A DNA stretch of 64,000 nt. Source: Virgibacillus ndiopensis. Lineage in GTDB: Bacteria; Bacillota; Bacilli; Bacillales; Amphibacillaceae. Below the pieces are notes generated by a model, which did no database searches, was not told the DNA's origin, and saw only the letters and a program-made list of their open reading frames with translations. The translations under genes and the position numbers were made by a program. Positions 1-15,578 of the stretch are shown in pieces. Numbering within the stretch: position 1 is the first letter of the stretch; each line of letters opens with the position of its first letter. The DNA is taken from assembly GCF_900187325.1 (NCBI RefSeq), contig NZ_FZMZ01000006.1:620001-684000 (forward strand), given 5' to 3'.

Positions 1-1008
1 GAAGCTGGTGAATGGATTATTGAGCAATCTAAAGAAGAAAAGCTTTATCTAGAAACAATCTTTAAAAAAACAACAGAAGGTATAGCAGGATTTAGTTCTC
101 GTGGACCAGTAACGGTTAATTGGGACATTAAACCCGATGTTATCGCTCCAGGAGCGAATATTTTAAGTACAGTTCCAGGCGGATACAAAGAATTACAAGG
201 TACTAGCATGGCAGCTCCACACGTAACCGGTGCGATTGCATTACTAAAAGAAGCACATCCAGATTGGTCAGTTGAAAAAATTATCGGAGCTTTAAAAACA
301 GCAGCACAACCTATTGAAAAAGAACAGGGGAACTATTATGAGCCCATTGTCCAAGGAATGGGTCAAATCCAGCCAAAACAAGCAGTAAATACTGACACGA
401 TAATTTACGAACCGTTACTATCCTTTGGGAAAATAGATGATTACAAAGAAACAAACAAAATTGCATTAACAATTGAAAATACAACAAATCATGAGCAAAG
501 CTATTCATTTGAAATTCCTAAAAAGGAAAAAGGTCTTAGTTGGAATTTGCCACAGACTTTTACATTGGAAAAAAACGAGAAAAAAACAATTCCTGTTGAA
601 TTAAGTGTGGTCACCCAACAAATAAAAAAAGGAATTCATGAGGGCTGGCTAACTTTAAAACAGGATAAGGAAGTGTTTCATTTACCATACCTATTTGTTA
701 GTAAGCAAGCAGATAATCCAAAAGCAATGGGCTTCCAATTTTCATTAAAACCTTTCTCAAAAGATACGTATTTATATCAATTGTATCTTACTGAAAAGGT
801 GAAGCGTGTCGAAGTAAACTTATACAATCCTGATACATTATTATATGAAAGAAAATTTTTAGAAATAGAAGATCCTAAAGTAGGTATGAATGAAGGTAAT
901 ATGAAAAAGAAAGATATTGGAAAACCGGGTAACTATAAAGCATTGATCACATTAGAATTGGAAAACGGAACGTATGAAAGTTACGAATCCGAAATCCATA
1001 TAGAGTAA
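1..1008 (+). CDS. Subtilisin-like S8 serine protease, C-terminal part (5' end outside window)
   Basis: The reading frame is open from the first base, so this is the 3' part of a longer gene. Near its start it carries FSSRGP, then KPDVIAPGANILST, then GTSMAAPHVTG. The last holds the catalytic serine of the subtilase (S8) family and lies around nt 199-231. About 260 residues follow the catalytic block and look beta-rich, like the C-terminal extensions of large secreted or wall-associated subtilases such as Vpr-type enzymes. The Asp and His of the triad and any signal peptide lie upstream and cannot be checked. It probably degrades extracellular protein. The family is certain from motifs; the subfamily is inference. 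Confidence 0.9.
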   Translation, partial: EAGEWIIEQSKEEKLYLETIFKKTTEGIAGFSSRGPVTVNWDIKPDVIAPGANILSTVPGGYKELQGTSMAAPHVTGAIALLKEAHPDWSVEKIIGALKTAAQPIEKEQGNYYEPIVQGMGQIQPKQAVNTDTIIYEPLLSFGKIDDYKETNKIALTIENTTNHEQSYSFEIPKKEKGLSWNLPQTFTLEKNEKKTIPVELSVVTQQIKKGIHEGWLTLKQDKEVFHLPYLFVSKQADNPKAMGFQFSLKPFSKDTYLYQLYLTEKVKRVEVNLYNPDTLLYERKFLEIEDPKVGMNEGNMKKKDIGKPGNYKALITLELENGTYESYESEIHIE

Positions 1009-1229
1009 GTGTATCTGTTCACAAAAATGTCAATAATTCGCTTGTTATTATCATTTATAATAATAGTTAGGGTAGGAATAATTGCTGTATTTAAAAATTC
1101 TGTGAGTTTTTAAGAACCCCTTTGCAATCACTATTAGTGCATTAAATGGAAGAAAACCGATTAAAAGCCATTCCACAAAAAGGGCTAAATTAGAGTAATT
1201 ACCAATTTGTAGTTTCTCTCACAAACTAA

Positions 1230-1258
1230 TTGACAACAAGATGGGGCTATTGTACACT
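1230..1258 (+). promoter_or_regulatory. Candidate sigma-A promoter of the atp operon
   Basis: TTGACA at 1230-1235, a 17-base spacer and TACACT at 1253-1258. It would give a leader of about 300 nt before atpI. The rest of the 560-base gap 1009-1569 is AT-rich, and I see no gene in it. Confidence 0.6.
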
Positions 1259-1569
1259 TGCTTAGTGTGGAATGGTAAGGTTTTCATTATTCTGCAGTAA
1301 TTGCGTCTTTTAGTCGAATTTTATGTTACTTAGAGCATGTCGGAAATTGTCTCCTAGTTCAATGATAGTCATACTTTTTTTCCGATTTTTTCTTATGTGA
1401 TTTCAGCGATTAAAAACTACTGTATGCAATTGTTTTTTATAGACAATTGTCCGCAACTTGCTTTCTGGACAACGTGTTGAAGTATTTTTACTGTTTCCAT
1501 CTAAAAATCTATCCATTATTTACAGAATACTTACATTTTGTTCAAAAAATCACGGGGGAATTATAAATC

Positions 1570-2683
<1,114 letters not shown>

Positions 2684-2716
2684 GTTTTTTTGAGAATTGG
2701 TAATGAACCAGTTTGA

Positions 2717-2995
<279 letters not shown>

Positions 2996-3014
2996 TAATA
3001 ATAAATAAGTAAAT

Positions 3015-3046
3015 GGCGAAGTTCGACTTTCCATAGAATCTTCGCC
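3015..3046 (+). promoter_or_regulatory. Hairpin in atpE-atpF gap
   Basis: Perfect 7-bp arms GGCGAAG / CTTCGCC around an 18-nt loop, 20 nt after the atpE stop and with no T-run. A structure here could stabilise the atpE message or damp read-through so that c is made in excess over b. That role is inference. Confidence 0.5.
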
Positions 3047-3153
3047 GTTGTTTATGAATTAACAAAAGCGGTAATTCCGTAATGATAATAAATTGATTAA
3101 ACGTTTGATCAATAAAAGTAATGCCTAAATGTAATGTGAAAGGAGTGAATTCT

Positions 3154-3681
3154 GTGCAAGCATTCACTGGATTTTCTACGATTAATGCTGCAATTGGTGG
3201 ACTTCATGTTGGAGATATGCTAGTCCAATTAATATTCTTTATTATATTGCTTGTGTTACTACGTAAATATGCGTGGGGCCCTATTATGGGAATGATGCAA
3301 AAGCGTGAAGAATATATCGCTTCAGAAATCGAAGCTGCTGAAAAAGCCCGAGCTGAGGCTGAAAAAGCATCAAAAGAAGCTACAGCACAATTGAAACAAA
3401 CAAAGCAAGAAGCACAAAAAATCATTGAGGATGCAAAAAGTGCGGGTGTAAAGCAAGAACAAGAAATTATTCAGTCTGCACGTAACGAAGCAGAACGTAT
3501 TAAGCTTGCTGCACAAGAAGAAATCCAAAATGAAAAAGAAAAAGCAATTCAAGCACTACAAGATAAAGTGGCTTCATTATCAGTTCTTATCGCAAGTAAA
3601 GTAATTGAAAAAGAAATAAGTGCACAAGATCAGGAAAAACTGATTAACGAATACATTAAAGAGGTAGGAGAAGAGCGATGA
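3154..3681 (+). CDS. atpF: F1Fo ATP synthase subunit b
   Basis: Peripheral-stalk subunit: one N-terminal membrane helix (LVQLIFFIILLVLL) followed by a long charged coiled coil rich in Ala, Glu, Lys and Gln, ending in a delta-binding region. The GTG at 3154 is preferred because AAAGGAG lies 8 nt upstream; an in-frame ATG at 3121 lacks a ribosome binding site. The product is 175 residues, normal for the family. The stop codon overlaps the atpH start (ATGA), implying translational coupling. Confidence 0.94.
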   Translation: MQAFTGFSTINAAIGGLHVGDMLVQLIFFIILLVLLRKYAWGPIMGMMQKREEYIASEIEAAEKARAEAEKASKEATAQLKQTKQEAQKIIEDAKSAGVKQEQEIIQSARNEAERIKLAAQEEIQNEKEKAIQALQDKVASLSVLIASKVIEKEISAQDQEKLINEYIKEVGEER

Positions 3682-4211
3682 GTGTAGTTGCCAAACGATA
3701 TGCAGAAGCTCTTTTTCAACTCGGAAACGAAAAAGCAACATTAGAAACGATAGTTGAAGAATTACGTGTTGTTAAAGACGTTTTTCAAGACAATCAAAAA
3801 CTTTATACAGTTCTAGAGCATCCACGGGTAAATAATGAGAAAAAGAAACAATTTCTACAAGAAGTGTTTCAAGGTCTATCAAACGATATAATCAACACGC
3901 TAAAGATACTTGTTGAACGTCATCGTATAGAAAGCCTTCCATCCATTATTGATCATTTAATACAAATGGTCAACGATGCTAACGGAACTGCAGATGCACT
4001 CGTTTATTCTGTTCGTGAATTATCTGATGCTGAAAAGGCAGAGCTTGAAAGCACGTTTGCTAAACGTTTTAATAAAACAGCGATCAAGCTTGAAAATGTA
4101 GTTGATCCTTCAATTATTGGTGGCGTTAAGATCCGCATGGGGAACACAATTTATGATGGTTCCATTAGTGGAAAACTTAAACGTATCGAACGGAATATTG
4201 TAAACAAATGA
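3678..4211 (+). CDS. atpH: F1Fo ATP synthase subunit delta
   Basis: A 177-residue OSCP/delta subunit that joins the b stalk to the top of the F1 head. It has the usual opening SVVAKRYAEALFQL and the conserved C-terminal DPSIIGGVKIRMGNTIYDGS. The start overlaps the end of atpF by four bases, so the two are probably translated together, and atpA follows after 18 nt. Confidence 0.95.
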   Translation: MSVVAKRYAEALFQLGNEKATLETIVEELRVVKDVFQDNQKLYTVLEHPRVNNEKKKQFLQEVFQGLSNDIINTLKILVERHRIESLPSIIDHLIQMVNDANGTADALVYSVRELSDAEKAELESTFAKRFNKTAIKLENVVDPSIIGGVKIRMGNTIYDGSISGKLKRIERNIVNK

Positions 4212-4223
4212 TGATAGGGGTGA

Positions 4224-5741
<1,518 letters not shown>

Positions 5742-5837
5742 TGATAAGCTTCACAGGCTTCCAATATTACGTGTCCGTGGAGCAAGAAGTTAATATGTTA
5801 ATCAATGCACGCAACCTTTGGAGTGAAAGGGTGGTGA

Positions 5838-6704
<867 letters not shown>

Positions 6705-6731
6705 CTCCTTGACCATTAAACAGTAAGTTAG

Positions 6732-8156
<1,425 letters not shown>

Positions 8157-8187
8157 TAACGAAGACTTAGGTAACAGCAGTATATAA

Positions 8188-8643
<456 letters not shown>

Positions 8644-8650
8644 TAAATAG

Positions 8651-8685
8651 AAAGCTTCTCACTGACATGTGGGGGGCTTTTTGTG
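8651..8685 (+). terminator. Rho-independent terminator of the atp operon
   Basis: Stem AAAGC..CTCAC pairing with GTGGG..GCTTT, then a T-run, 8 nt after the atpC stop. Confidence 0.7.
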
Positions 8686-9117
8686 TTGGTGAATATTTGA
8701 AGTGGTTGAGTCATGTTCACTGATGAAATCAACTAGAATGAGAATATTTCAACTGCTATAAGTGGAAATCGATCGAAATAAGGAAAGCTCAATCGCTGAT
8801 GGTGAAAAACATATTTCCGGAATTTCCTTCACTATAGAGAAAAATCAATCGAATTATCTTCCTAAACAAAAGAAAATCATAACAACATTCAACTATACTC
8901 ATTCAAGCTTTGAACTCTTACCTCAATAATTTTCCCAATTGCCCAAAATAAAGTCGATATTTCCCGGGAAATGCTAAATCATGATCAATTTCATTTCTCG
9001 CTACAACATAATCTGACATTCTATCGAGTACACATAACTCGAGTCCATTGACATTTCCCTGCATTACTGGCAAAGTAACATTAGAAAAATGATTCTTAAG
9101 GCAAGGTGTGAAAAATA
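8686..9117. other. AT-rich gap between atpC and ywzB, no gene recognised
   Basis: About 430 bases of AT-rich sequence. A minus-strand reading frame of 74 codons (8918-9142) crosses it but has no ribosome binding site, runs into ywzB and resembles nothing I know. The ywzB promoter must lie here, but I see no clear -35/-10 pair. Confidence 0.4.
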
Positions 9118-9348
9118 ATGTTTTCAATCGGACAATTAGCACTAACTAGTATGATCTCCCATTTATTTTTTATTTTTATTACATGGAGACTTATTCAGAC
9201 AATTAACTTTGACCCATTAATAAGAAAAGGTCGCGCTACAGAAGCAAGATTACTACTGTTATTTATTACAATTGTAATTGGTACCGGAGTCAGTAGGTTT
9301 TTCTTAGAGTTCTTGCAGTGGTCTCAGGATTTGCGATTACTTTTCTAA
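9118..9348 (+). CDS. ywzB: DUF1146 family small membrane protein YwzB
   Basis: A 76-residue protein with two hydrophobic segments separated by a short basic stretch (LIRKGRATEAR). Size, topology and the place between atpC and murA match the DUF1146/YwzB family of Bacillus. Its function is unknown. Confidence 0.8.
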   Translation: MFSIGQLALTSMISHLFFIFITWRLIQTINFDPLIRKGRATEARLLLLFITIVIGTGVSRFFLEFLQWSQDLRLLF

Positions 9349-9486
9349 AAACTTTTTCCAGCAATACTGATCTAATTTACATTTTATTAATCTAGTACTC
9401 TATTTGTCTGTCGAAATTTATAGGGTATGTTTCTTTATCCTCCTGTTCATACTATATTTATAGTTTTGAATTAGGAGGATTTTTAC

Positions 9487-10197
9487 ATGAAAAAAACAGG
9501 TCTTATTTTTATCTTATTATTATTATTTACTACTAGGGCATTAGCACATACTAACCACGATGAAATGATTGATTTAGCAACTCTTGTGGAAGAAAGTAAC
9601 TTGACCATTGATGAGTGGCAAGTAACAATTAAAGAACAAATTGATCGTAATGGAATACAATATAAAATAAAGCAATTAAGAAATAGTTATTTAGTCTCTA
9701 CCAGTGAAGACGAAAACGTTATAAAATATTCATTTAGTGACGTTCATAAAACAAGTGAGGTAAACGAAACTTATAAAGTTATCATCCCAAAAAATAAATC
9801 GTATAAGGCAGAAATTATTGGGGTGTTAAGTGGTGAGGTTTGGAGTAATTCTATTAAGAAAAACTATCAGAAAAAGTTAAGTTTGATGTTAGAACAATTT
9901 TTTACACAGTCCGCCAAAAAATTTGCTTGTCTGACAACTATAAGTAATGATACAATTAGTAGTGATTATTTTTTAAATGAATTAAAACAGAAATTAAACT
10001 TACAACATATATCGACACAATACGATTCAATACAGAATTCTATGCATGAAAAAATAATATACGGGTATACGCCATTATGGAAGCAACAAATCACAGTAAT
10101 GGATAAACCCATGAACGTTCAACTGGCGGTTAGAGCCGGCAAAAACGAGAGTACGAAATTTACGATAGGAACACCTATCCTGATTACTGAATATTAA
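9487..10197 (+). CDS. ywmB: YwmB family secreted protein
   Basis: A 236-residue protein with a clear N-terminal signal peptide (KKTGLIFILLLLFTTRALA). The family is often labelled TATA-box-binding-like because of its fold, not because of a known DNA role. The position directly upstream of murA matches ywmB of Bacillus. GAGGATTTTTAC before the ATG supplies the ribosome binding site. It probably acts outside the membrane; the role is unknown. Confidence 0.8.
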   Translation: MKKTGLIFILLLLFTTRALAHTNHDEMIDLATLVEESNLTIDEWQVTIKEQIDRNGIQYKIKQLRNSYLVSTSEDENVIKYSFSDVHKTSEVNETYKVIIPKNKSYKAEIIGVLSGEVWSNSIKKNYQKKLSLMLEQFFTQSAKKFACLTTISNDTISSDYFLNELKQKLNLQHISTQYDSIQNSMHEKIIYGYTPLWKQQITVMDKPMNVQLAVRAGKNESTKFTIGTPILITEY

Positions 10198-10230
10198 TAT
10201 AGTGAAATTGGAACTGAAGGAGATTGAAAC

Positions 10231-11556
10231 ATGGAAAAGATCATCGTTCGCGGCGGGAGACAACTAACTGGCGCCGTTAAGGTTGAAGGTGCTAAGAATG
10301 CAGTGCTGCCTGTTATCGCTGCAAGTATTATTGCAAGTGAAGGAAAAAGTGTTTTACATGACGTTCCTGTTCTGGCTGATGTTTATACAATCAATGAAGT
10401 TATACGAAATATGAATGCTGATGTTCAATTTAAGAATAATACAATCACAGTAGATGCGTCACAAACGTTAATGACAGAGGCACCATTTGAATATGTACGA
10501 AAAATGCGTGCATCGGTATTAGTTTTGGGACCTCTTTTAGCTCGTTACGGTCATGCAAAGGTTGCTATGCCTGGTGGCTGTGCAATTGGATCACGTCCAA
10601 TAGATTTGCATTTAAAAGGCTTTGAGGCAATGGGTGCAAATGTCCATGTTGGTAACGGGTTTGTTGAAGTACAAGTAGAAGGTCGACTTCAAGGTGCGAA
10701 GATATACTTAGATGTACCAAGTGTTGGAGCGACTGAAAATATCATGATGGCTGCTGCTCTAGCAGAGGGCAAAACCATCCTTGAAAACTGTGCAAAGGAA
10801 CCAGAAATTGTTGACTTAGCTAATTTCTTGAATAAAATGGGTGCTAAGATTGTTGGTGCCGGTACAGAAACAATCCGTATTCATGGAGTTGATAAGTTAC
10901 ACGGAACAGAGCATACAATTATTCCAGACCGTATTGAAGCTGGAACTTTTATGGTGGCTGCTGCCGTTACTGGTGGAAATGTTTTAATTGAAAATGCAGT
11001 TAGTGAACATTTGCGTTCTGTAATTTCAAAATTAGAGGAAATGAATGTTGAGATCCATGAAGAAAATGGTGGATTACGTGTCATTGGTTCGGAAACATTA
11101 AAGCCAACGGATATCAAGACATTGCCACACCCTGGTTTTCCAACAGATATGCAATCACAAATGATGGCATTAATGACATATGCACAGGGTACAAGTGTTA
11201 TAACTGAAACAGTCTTTGAGAATCGTTTTATGCATGTTGAAGAGTTTAGACGTATGAACGCTAAGATGAAGATTGAAGGTCGTAGTGTAATTATAGAAGG
11301 CGAATCTGACCTACAAGGTGCTGAGGTTGCGGCAACTGATTTACGTGCTGCGGCAGCATTAATTTTGGCTGGATTGAGAGCAGATGGATATACACGTGTG
11401 ACTGAGCTTAAACACCTCGATCGTGGCTATGTAGATTTTGCTGGAAAACTAGCATCTTTAGGAGCGGACATCGAACGTGTTGACAAAAACGGTGATGTCG
11501 TTAAACCCGCCATTGAACTAGATTACCAGAATGGTAGAGTAGCAGAGTTATCTTAA
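10231..11556 (+). CDS. murA: UDP-N-acetylglucosamine 1-carboxyvinyltransferase
   Basis: MurA transfers enolpyruvate from PEP to UDP-GlcNAc, the first committed step of peptidoglycan synthesis, in the cytoplasm. The 441-residue protein has two EPSP-synthase-type domains. The active-site cysteine, target of fosfomycin, is C117 in [14 protein letters not shown] near residue 22 and the DRIEAGTF motif are also present. Context (ywmB upstream) fits the main copy, murAA of Bacillus. A terminator follows. Confidence 0.96.
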   Translation: MEKIIVRGGRQLTGAVKVEGAKNAVLPVIAASIIASEGKSVLHDVPVLADVYTINEVIRNMNADVQFKNNTITVDASQTLMTEAPFEYVRKMRASVLVLGPLLARYGHAKVAMPGGCAIGSRPIDLHLKGFEAMGANVHVGNGFVEVQVEGRLQGAKIYLDVPSVGATENIMMAAALAEGKTILENCAKEPEIVDLANFLNKMGAKIVGAGTETIRIHGVDKLHGTEHTIIPDRIEAGTFMVAAAVTGGNVLIENAVSEHLRSVISKLEEMNVEIHEENGGLRVIGSETLKPTDIKTLPHPGFPTDMQSQMMALMTYAQGTSVITETVFENRFMHVEEFRRMNAKMKIEGRSVIIEGESDLQGAEVAATDLRAAAALILAGLRADGYTRVTELKHLDRGYVDFAGKLASLGADIERVDKNGDVVKPAIELDYQNGRVAELS

Positions 11557-11574
11557 TATATTATTTATTATTAC

Positions 11575-11610
11575 CAACAGGTGGTGCATTTATACGCATC
11601 ACCTGTTTTT
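11575..11610 (+). terminator. Rho-independent terminator after murA
   Basis: Arms ACAGGTGGTGC / GCATCACCTGT with one mismatch around an 8-nt loop, then TTTTT. Confidence 0.85.
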
Positions 11611-11627
11611 GTTTGAAAAGTTTTTTT

Positions 11628-11707
11628 GGAACATCAGCTCGATAGGTGGAACATCATCCCGAGAGCACAAACATCATCTCGAGAACCAAATTATCATCCC
11701 CCCTCCA
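11628..11707. repeat. Four degenerate 20-bp tandem units, CATC family
   Basis: Four consecutive 20-mers related to GGAACATCATCCCGAGAGCA lie between the murA terminator and the dpp promoter region. They share the ACATC....GAGA core with the large arrays near 27, 28.6 and 40 kb. Confidence 0.75.
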
Positions 11708-11764
11708 TAATTATCTTATCAGTATAGTCGAAACTGTCTTTAAATTTCAATAATAGTATGATAG

Positions 11765-11779
11765 AATTGAAAGAAAATT
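11765..11779 (+). promoter_or_regulatory. Possible CodY box upstream of dppA
   Basis: AATTGAAAGAAAATT differs from the CodY consensus AATTTTCNGAAAATT at three positions and ends 28 nt before the dppA start. The dpp operon of B. subtilis is CodY-controlled, which supports the reading, but AT-rich DNA gives chance matches. Confidence 0.4.
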
Positions 11780-11807
11780 ACTAATACTTAACAAAGGAGC
11801 GTACAAC

Positions 11808-12632
11808 ATGAAGCTATACGTGTCAGTGGACATGGAGGGTATTACTGGACTACCCGACTATACATATGTGGACTCTTCCATGCATAACTATGAGAGAGCA
11901 CGCAAAATTATGACAGATGAAACAAATTATGTTATTGATGCAGCTTACAGGTTTGGCTGTGAGGATATTTTAGTCAACGACAGTCACTCGAAAATGAACA
12001 ACATTCTAATTGATCAGTTACACCCTGATGCACAATTAATTACCGGTGAAGTGAAACCATTATCGATGGTGCAAGGGCTTGATAACACTTATGAAGGTGC
12101 GATGTTTGTTGGTTATCATGCGCGTGCAAGCCAATTTGGAGTTATGTCGCATGCGATGATTCATGCTGTACGAAATTTTTATATTAATGATAAACCGATA
12201 GGTGAACTTGGATTTAACGCTTACGTTGCTGGCCACTTTGGTGTACCAGTATTGATGGTTGCGGGTGACGATCAAGCAGCTAAAGAGGCAGAAGAGTTAA
12301 TTCCAAATATCACAACTGCTGCTGTCAAAGAAACGATTTCACGCTCATCGGTTAAAAGCCTTACACCAAAAAAGGCTGGTGAACTTTTAACCGAAAAAGT
12401 TACACAAGCTTTGGAAAATCGACATAATGTTAAACCGTTGATACCACCTGTAAATCCTGAATTGAAAATTGAATTTAACAACCATGGCCAGGCTGAATGG
12501 GGAAACCTGATGCCAGGCACGGAGATTGAACCTGGAACGACAATTGTAAAATACCAGGCGAACGACATTGTAGAGGCGTATCAAGCAATGCTTGTGATGA
12601 CCGAGCTCGCTATGCGTACAACCTTTTCGTAG
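11808..12632 (+). CDS. dppA: D-aminopeptidase DppA (M55 family)
   Basis: A zinc-dependent D-aminopeptidase that releases D-Ala from D-Ala-containing peptides. All five metal/active residues of the B. subtilis enzyme are at the expected positions: D8 and E10 (SVDMEG), H60 (VNDSHS), H104 (VGYHAR) and E133 (IGELGF). It is 274 residues with no signal peptide, so cytoplasmic; the family forms decamers. AAAGGAG precedes the ATG. First gene of dppABCDE, 12 nt before dppB, suggesting that imported wall dipeptides are cleaved here. Confidence 0.95.
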   Translation: MKLYVSVDMEGITGLPDYTYVDSSMHNYERARKIMTDETNYVIDAAYRFGCEDILVNDSHSKMNNILIDQLHPDAQLITGEVKPLSMVQGLDNTYEGAMFVGYHARASQFGVMSHAMIHAVRNFYINDKPIGELGFNAYVAGHFGVPVLMVAGDDQAAKEAEELIPNITTAAVKETISRSSVKSLTPKKAGELLTEKVTQALENRHNVKPLIPPVNPELKIEFNNHGQAEWGNLMPGTEIEPGTTIVKYQANDIVEAYQAMLVMTELAMRTTFS

Positions 12633-12644
12633 GAGTGAGGAAAA

Positions 12645-13580
12645 ATGGCACGATACATATTAAAACGATTACTAATGATGATCATTACGATATGGATAAT
12701 TGTAACGCTGACATTTGTTTTAATGAAAGCGGTACCTGGTTCGCCTTTTAACGAAGAACGTACGACAAATGAGACTGTTCAGGCAAATTTAGAAGCACAT
12801 TATAACCTTGATGAACCATATATCGTTCAATATTTACTTTACTTAAAATCTATCGTTACATTTGATTTTGGTCCATCTATTAAACAACCAACTGAGACAG
12901 TTAATGACTTACTTGGACGAGGGTTTCCTATTTCATTTGAGTTAGGAATTGTGACAATAATTGTCGCAGTAATCTCAGGAATAATTTTAGGGATCCTGGC
13001 CGCGCTCAGGCATAACGGTATCATTGACTATGTGGCAATGAGTTTTGCGGTATTAGGTATTTCAATTCCGAACTTTGTCTTAGCCACGTTGCTTATCCAA
13101 AAGCTGGCTGTTGATTGGGGCTTATTCCCACCAGCAACATGGTCAAGTCCGGCACATATGGTTCTACCCGTAATTGCTTTGGCAACAGGGCCGATGGCAA
13201 TTATTGCAAGGTTAACTAGATCTACGATGCTAGAAGTACTTACACAGGATTACATAAAAATGGCTCGTGCAAAAGGACTATCACCGTGGAAAATTGTTTT
13301 TAAACATGCACTAAAAAATGCATTAATGCCAGTAGTAACCATTATGGGGACGCTGCTTGCAGGTATTTTGACAGGAACATTCGTTATTGAAAAAATCTTT
13401 GCAATTCCTGGTATGGGACGCTATTTCGTTGAAAGTATCAACCAGCGTGACTACCCAGTTATCATGGGTACGACTGTATTCTATAGCGCCTTTTTAATCT
13501 TTATGCTGTTTTTAGTAGATATCGCATATGGCATATTAGATCCACGTATCAAAATACATAAAAAAGGTGGGGGAGAATAA
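12645..13580 (+). CDS. dppB: Dipeptide ABC transporter permease DppB
   Basis: A 311-residue inner-membrane permease of the DppB/OppB type with about six helices. The N-terminal MARYILKRLLMMIITIW segment and the cytoplasmic EAA-like loop (MARAKGLSPWKIVFKHALKNAL), which docks on the ATPases, are diagnostic. It abuts dppC with no gap, so the two permease halves are co-translated. Confidence 0.95.
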   Translation: MARYILKRLLMMIITIWIIVTLTFVLMKAVPGSPFNEERTTNETVQANLEAHYNLDEPYIVQYLLYLKSIVTFDFGPSIKQPTETVNDLLGRGFPISFELGIVTIIVAVISGIILGILAALRHNGIIDYVAMSFAVLGISIPNFVLATLLIQKLAVDWGLFPPATWSSPAHMVLPVIALATGPMAIIARLTRSTMLEVLTQDYIKMARAKGLSPWKIVFKHALKNALMPVVTIMGTLLAGILTGTFVIEKIFAIPGMGRYFVESINQRDYPVIMGTTVFYSAFLIFMLFLVDIAYGILDPRIKIHKKGGGE

Positions 13581-14543
13581 ATGAAACTAGCAAGTGAAGG
13601 TAAGGCAAATCATTCTCCATCATCAACCGAAGTACAAGATGATTGGTTTAAATGGAAAGAGAAAGACCTAGGAGCAGCAGAATCAGTTGCAAGACCATCG
13701 TTATCGTATTGGCAGGATGCATGGAAGCGTCTAATGAAAAATAAATTAGCAATGGCAGGACTTATTTTCCTGTTTCTATTAACTGTCATGGCTATTATCG
13801 GACCAATGCTATCACCTTACAAGGTCGATGGTAATGATTTACCGAATCAATTTCTCCCTCCATCAGGGGATCATTGGTTTGGAACTGACTCATTAGGTCG
13901 TGATGTGTTTACAAGAACATGGTATGGAGCTAGAATTTCCCTATTTGTCGGGCTGATGGCTGCATTAATAGATTTCTTCGTTGGCGTCGTTTACGGCGGT
14001 ATTTCTGGCTATAAGGGTGGCCGTACTGACAATATTATGATGCGTATTGTTGAAGTTTTATACGGACTTCCATATCTACTAGTAGTTATTTTGTTATTGG
14101 TAGTATTAGGTCCAAGTCTTACAACTATTATTGTGGCATTAACAGTAACTGGTTGGGTAGGAATGGCCAGGATTGTCCGTGGGCAAGTACTTCAAATCAA
14201 AAACTATGAATTTGTACTCGCCTCGAAATCATTTGGGACTAAGACCAAACGGATTATTAGGAAAAATTTACTCCCAAATACAATGGGGCCAATCATCGTA
14301 CAAATGACATTAACCGTTCCAAGTGCTATTTTTGCGGAGGCATTTTTAAGCTTTTTAGGGCTAGGTATTCAATCGCCTTTTGCTAGCTGGGGCGTTATGG
14401 CAAATGACGCATTAGGAGCGATACTTTCGGGATATTGGTGGACGTTATTCTTCCCAGCATTTTTTATTTCCTTTACGATGTTCGCTTTCAACGTATTAGG
14501 AGACGGTCTTCAGGATGCACTTGATCCGAAGCTGAGAAAGTAG
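13581..14543 (+). CDS. dppC: Dipeptide ABC transporter permease DppC
   Basis: The partner permease, 320 residues. A hydrophilic N-terminal tail of about 40 residues leads into the OppC-N domain (WKRLMKNKLAMAGLIFL), the conserved HWFGTDSLGRDVFTRTWYGAR loop region, and an EAA-like loop (SKSFGTKTKRIIRKNLLPN). Its ATG follows the dppB stop immediately, after the GGTGGGGGAG ribosome binding site. Confidence 0.95.
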   Translation: MKLASEGKANHSPSSTEVQDDWFKWKEKDLGAAESVARPSLSYWQDAWKRLMKNKLAMAGLIFLFLLTVMAIIGPMLSPYKVDGNDLPNQFLPPSGDHWFGTDSLGRDVFTRTWYGARISLFVGLMAALIDFFVGVVYGGISGYKGGRTDNIMMRIVEVLYGLPYLLVVILLLVVLGPSLTTIIVALTVTGWVGMARIVRGQVLQIKNYEFVLASKSFGTKTKRIIRKNLLPNTMGPIIVQMTLTVPSAIFAEAFLSFLGLGIQSPFASWGVMANDALGAILSGYWWTLFFPAFFISFTMFAFNVLGDGLQDALDPKLRK

Positions 14544-14552
14544 GTGAGACAA

Positions 14553-15557
14553 TTGGAAAAAATTCTTGAAGTAAACGATCTCCATGTCACGTTTACGACA
14601 TATGGAGGAACAGTAAAAGCAGTTCGTGGAGTCAATTTTCATTTAAATAAAGGGGAAACATTAGCAATTGTTGGTGAATCTGGTTGTGGGAAAAGCGTCA
14701 CATCAAACGCGATTATGCGTCTTATTCCAGATCCGCCAGGTAAAATTTCCAATGGATCAATCATATTCAATGGAAAAGATTTAACTAAACTTACAGAAAA
14801 AGAAATGCGTCAAATTCGTGGTGTAGATATCTCCATGATTTTTCAGGATCCGATGACAGCATTAAACCCAACATTAACAATTGGCAGTCAACTTATCGAA
14901 GGTTTACGCCAACATCATAAAATATCAAGTGAAAACGCCAAAAAGAAGGCACTTGAAATGATGGATTTAGTTGGGATTCCAAATCCAGAAGTGCGATTGA
15001 AACAATATCCGCACCAATTTAGTGGAGGGATGCGCCAACGTATTGTGATTGCGATAGCGTTAATTTGTGAACCAGAGCTGTTAATCGCAGATGAACCAAC
15101 AACAGCGCTTGACGTAACCATTCAGGCTCAAATTCTGGAACTCTTTGAAAAAATTCAAGAAAGAACTGGTGTTTCAATTATTTTGATCACACACGATTTA
15201 GGTGTTGTTGCAAAAATCGCTGATCGAATTGCCGTGATGTATGCAGGAAAAATAATCGAAGTTGGAACAAAACGGGAAATTTTTTATGAGCCAGAGCATC
15301 CGTACACACAAGGATTGCTCAAATCAGTTCCAAGGCTTGACTTAAAAGGGGAGAAACTTACTCCAATTGATGGTACACCACCAGATTTATTCTCACCTCC
15401 AACAGGATGTCCGTTTACAGCAAGATGTCCATTTGCGATGGAGGTGTGTGATAAAGTTTATCCTTTTCATTCCGAGCTTTCAGACACACATCATGTGGAA
15501 TGCTGGCTTCAGGACGAAAGGGCAAAACAGCTTTTGGCTACCTCAGCCACAAAATAA
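14553..15557 (+). CDS. dppD: Dipeptide ABC transporter ATP-binding protein DppD
   Basis: One of the two ATPases expected for this importer; the other would be YkfD. Walker A GESGCGKS, signature QFSGGMRQR and Walker B LLIADEPTTALD are intact. The C-terminal oligopeptide-transporter extension has spaced cysteines (GCPFTARCPFAMEVC and ECW). I chose TTG at 14553, because AGGTGAG overlapping the dppC stop is well placed for it; a GTG at 14544 would add three residues. Confidence 0.94.
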   Translation: MEKILEVNDLHVTFTTYGGTVKAVRGVNFHLNKGETLAIVGESGCGKSVTSNAIMRLIPDPPGKISNGSIIFNGKDLTKLTEKEMRQIRGVDISMIFQDPMTALNPTLTIGSQLIEGLRQHHKISSENAKKKALEMMDLVGIPNPEVRLKQYPHQFSGGMRQRIVIAIALICEPELLIADEPTTALDVTIQAQILELFEKIQERTGVSIILITHDLGVVAKIADRIAVMYAGKIIEVGTKREIFYEPEHPYTQGLLKSVPRLDLKGEKLTPIDGTPPDLFSPPTGCPFTARCPFAMEVCDKVYPFHSELSDTHHVECWLQDERAKQLLATSATK

Positions 15558-15578
15558 AAAACAAGGGGGAAAAGTTTT

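Noticed and set aside
8918-9142. Minus-strand 74-codon frame in the atpC-ywzB gap
   Set aside because: No ribosome binding site, overlaps ywzB, no recognisable family. A decayed gene cannot be excluded.
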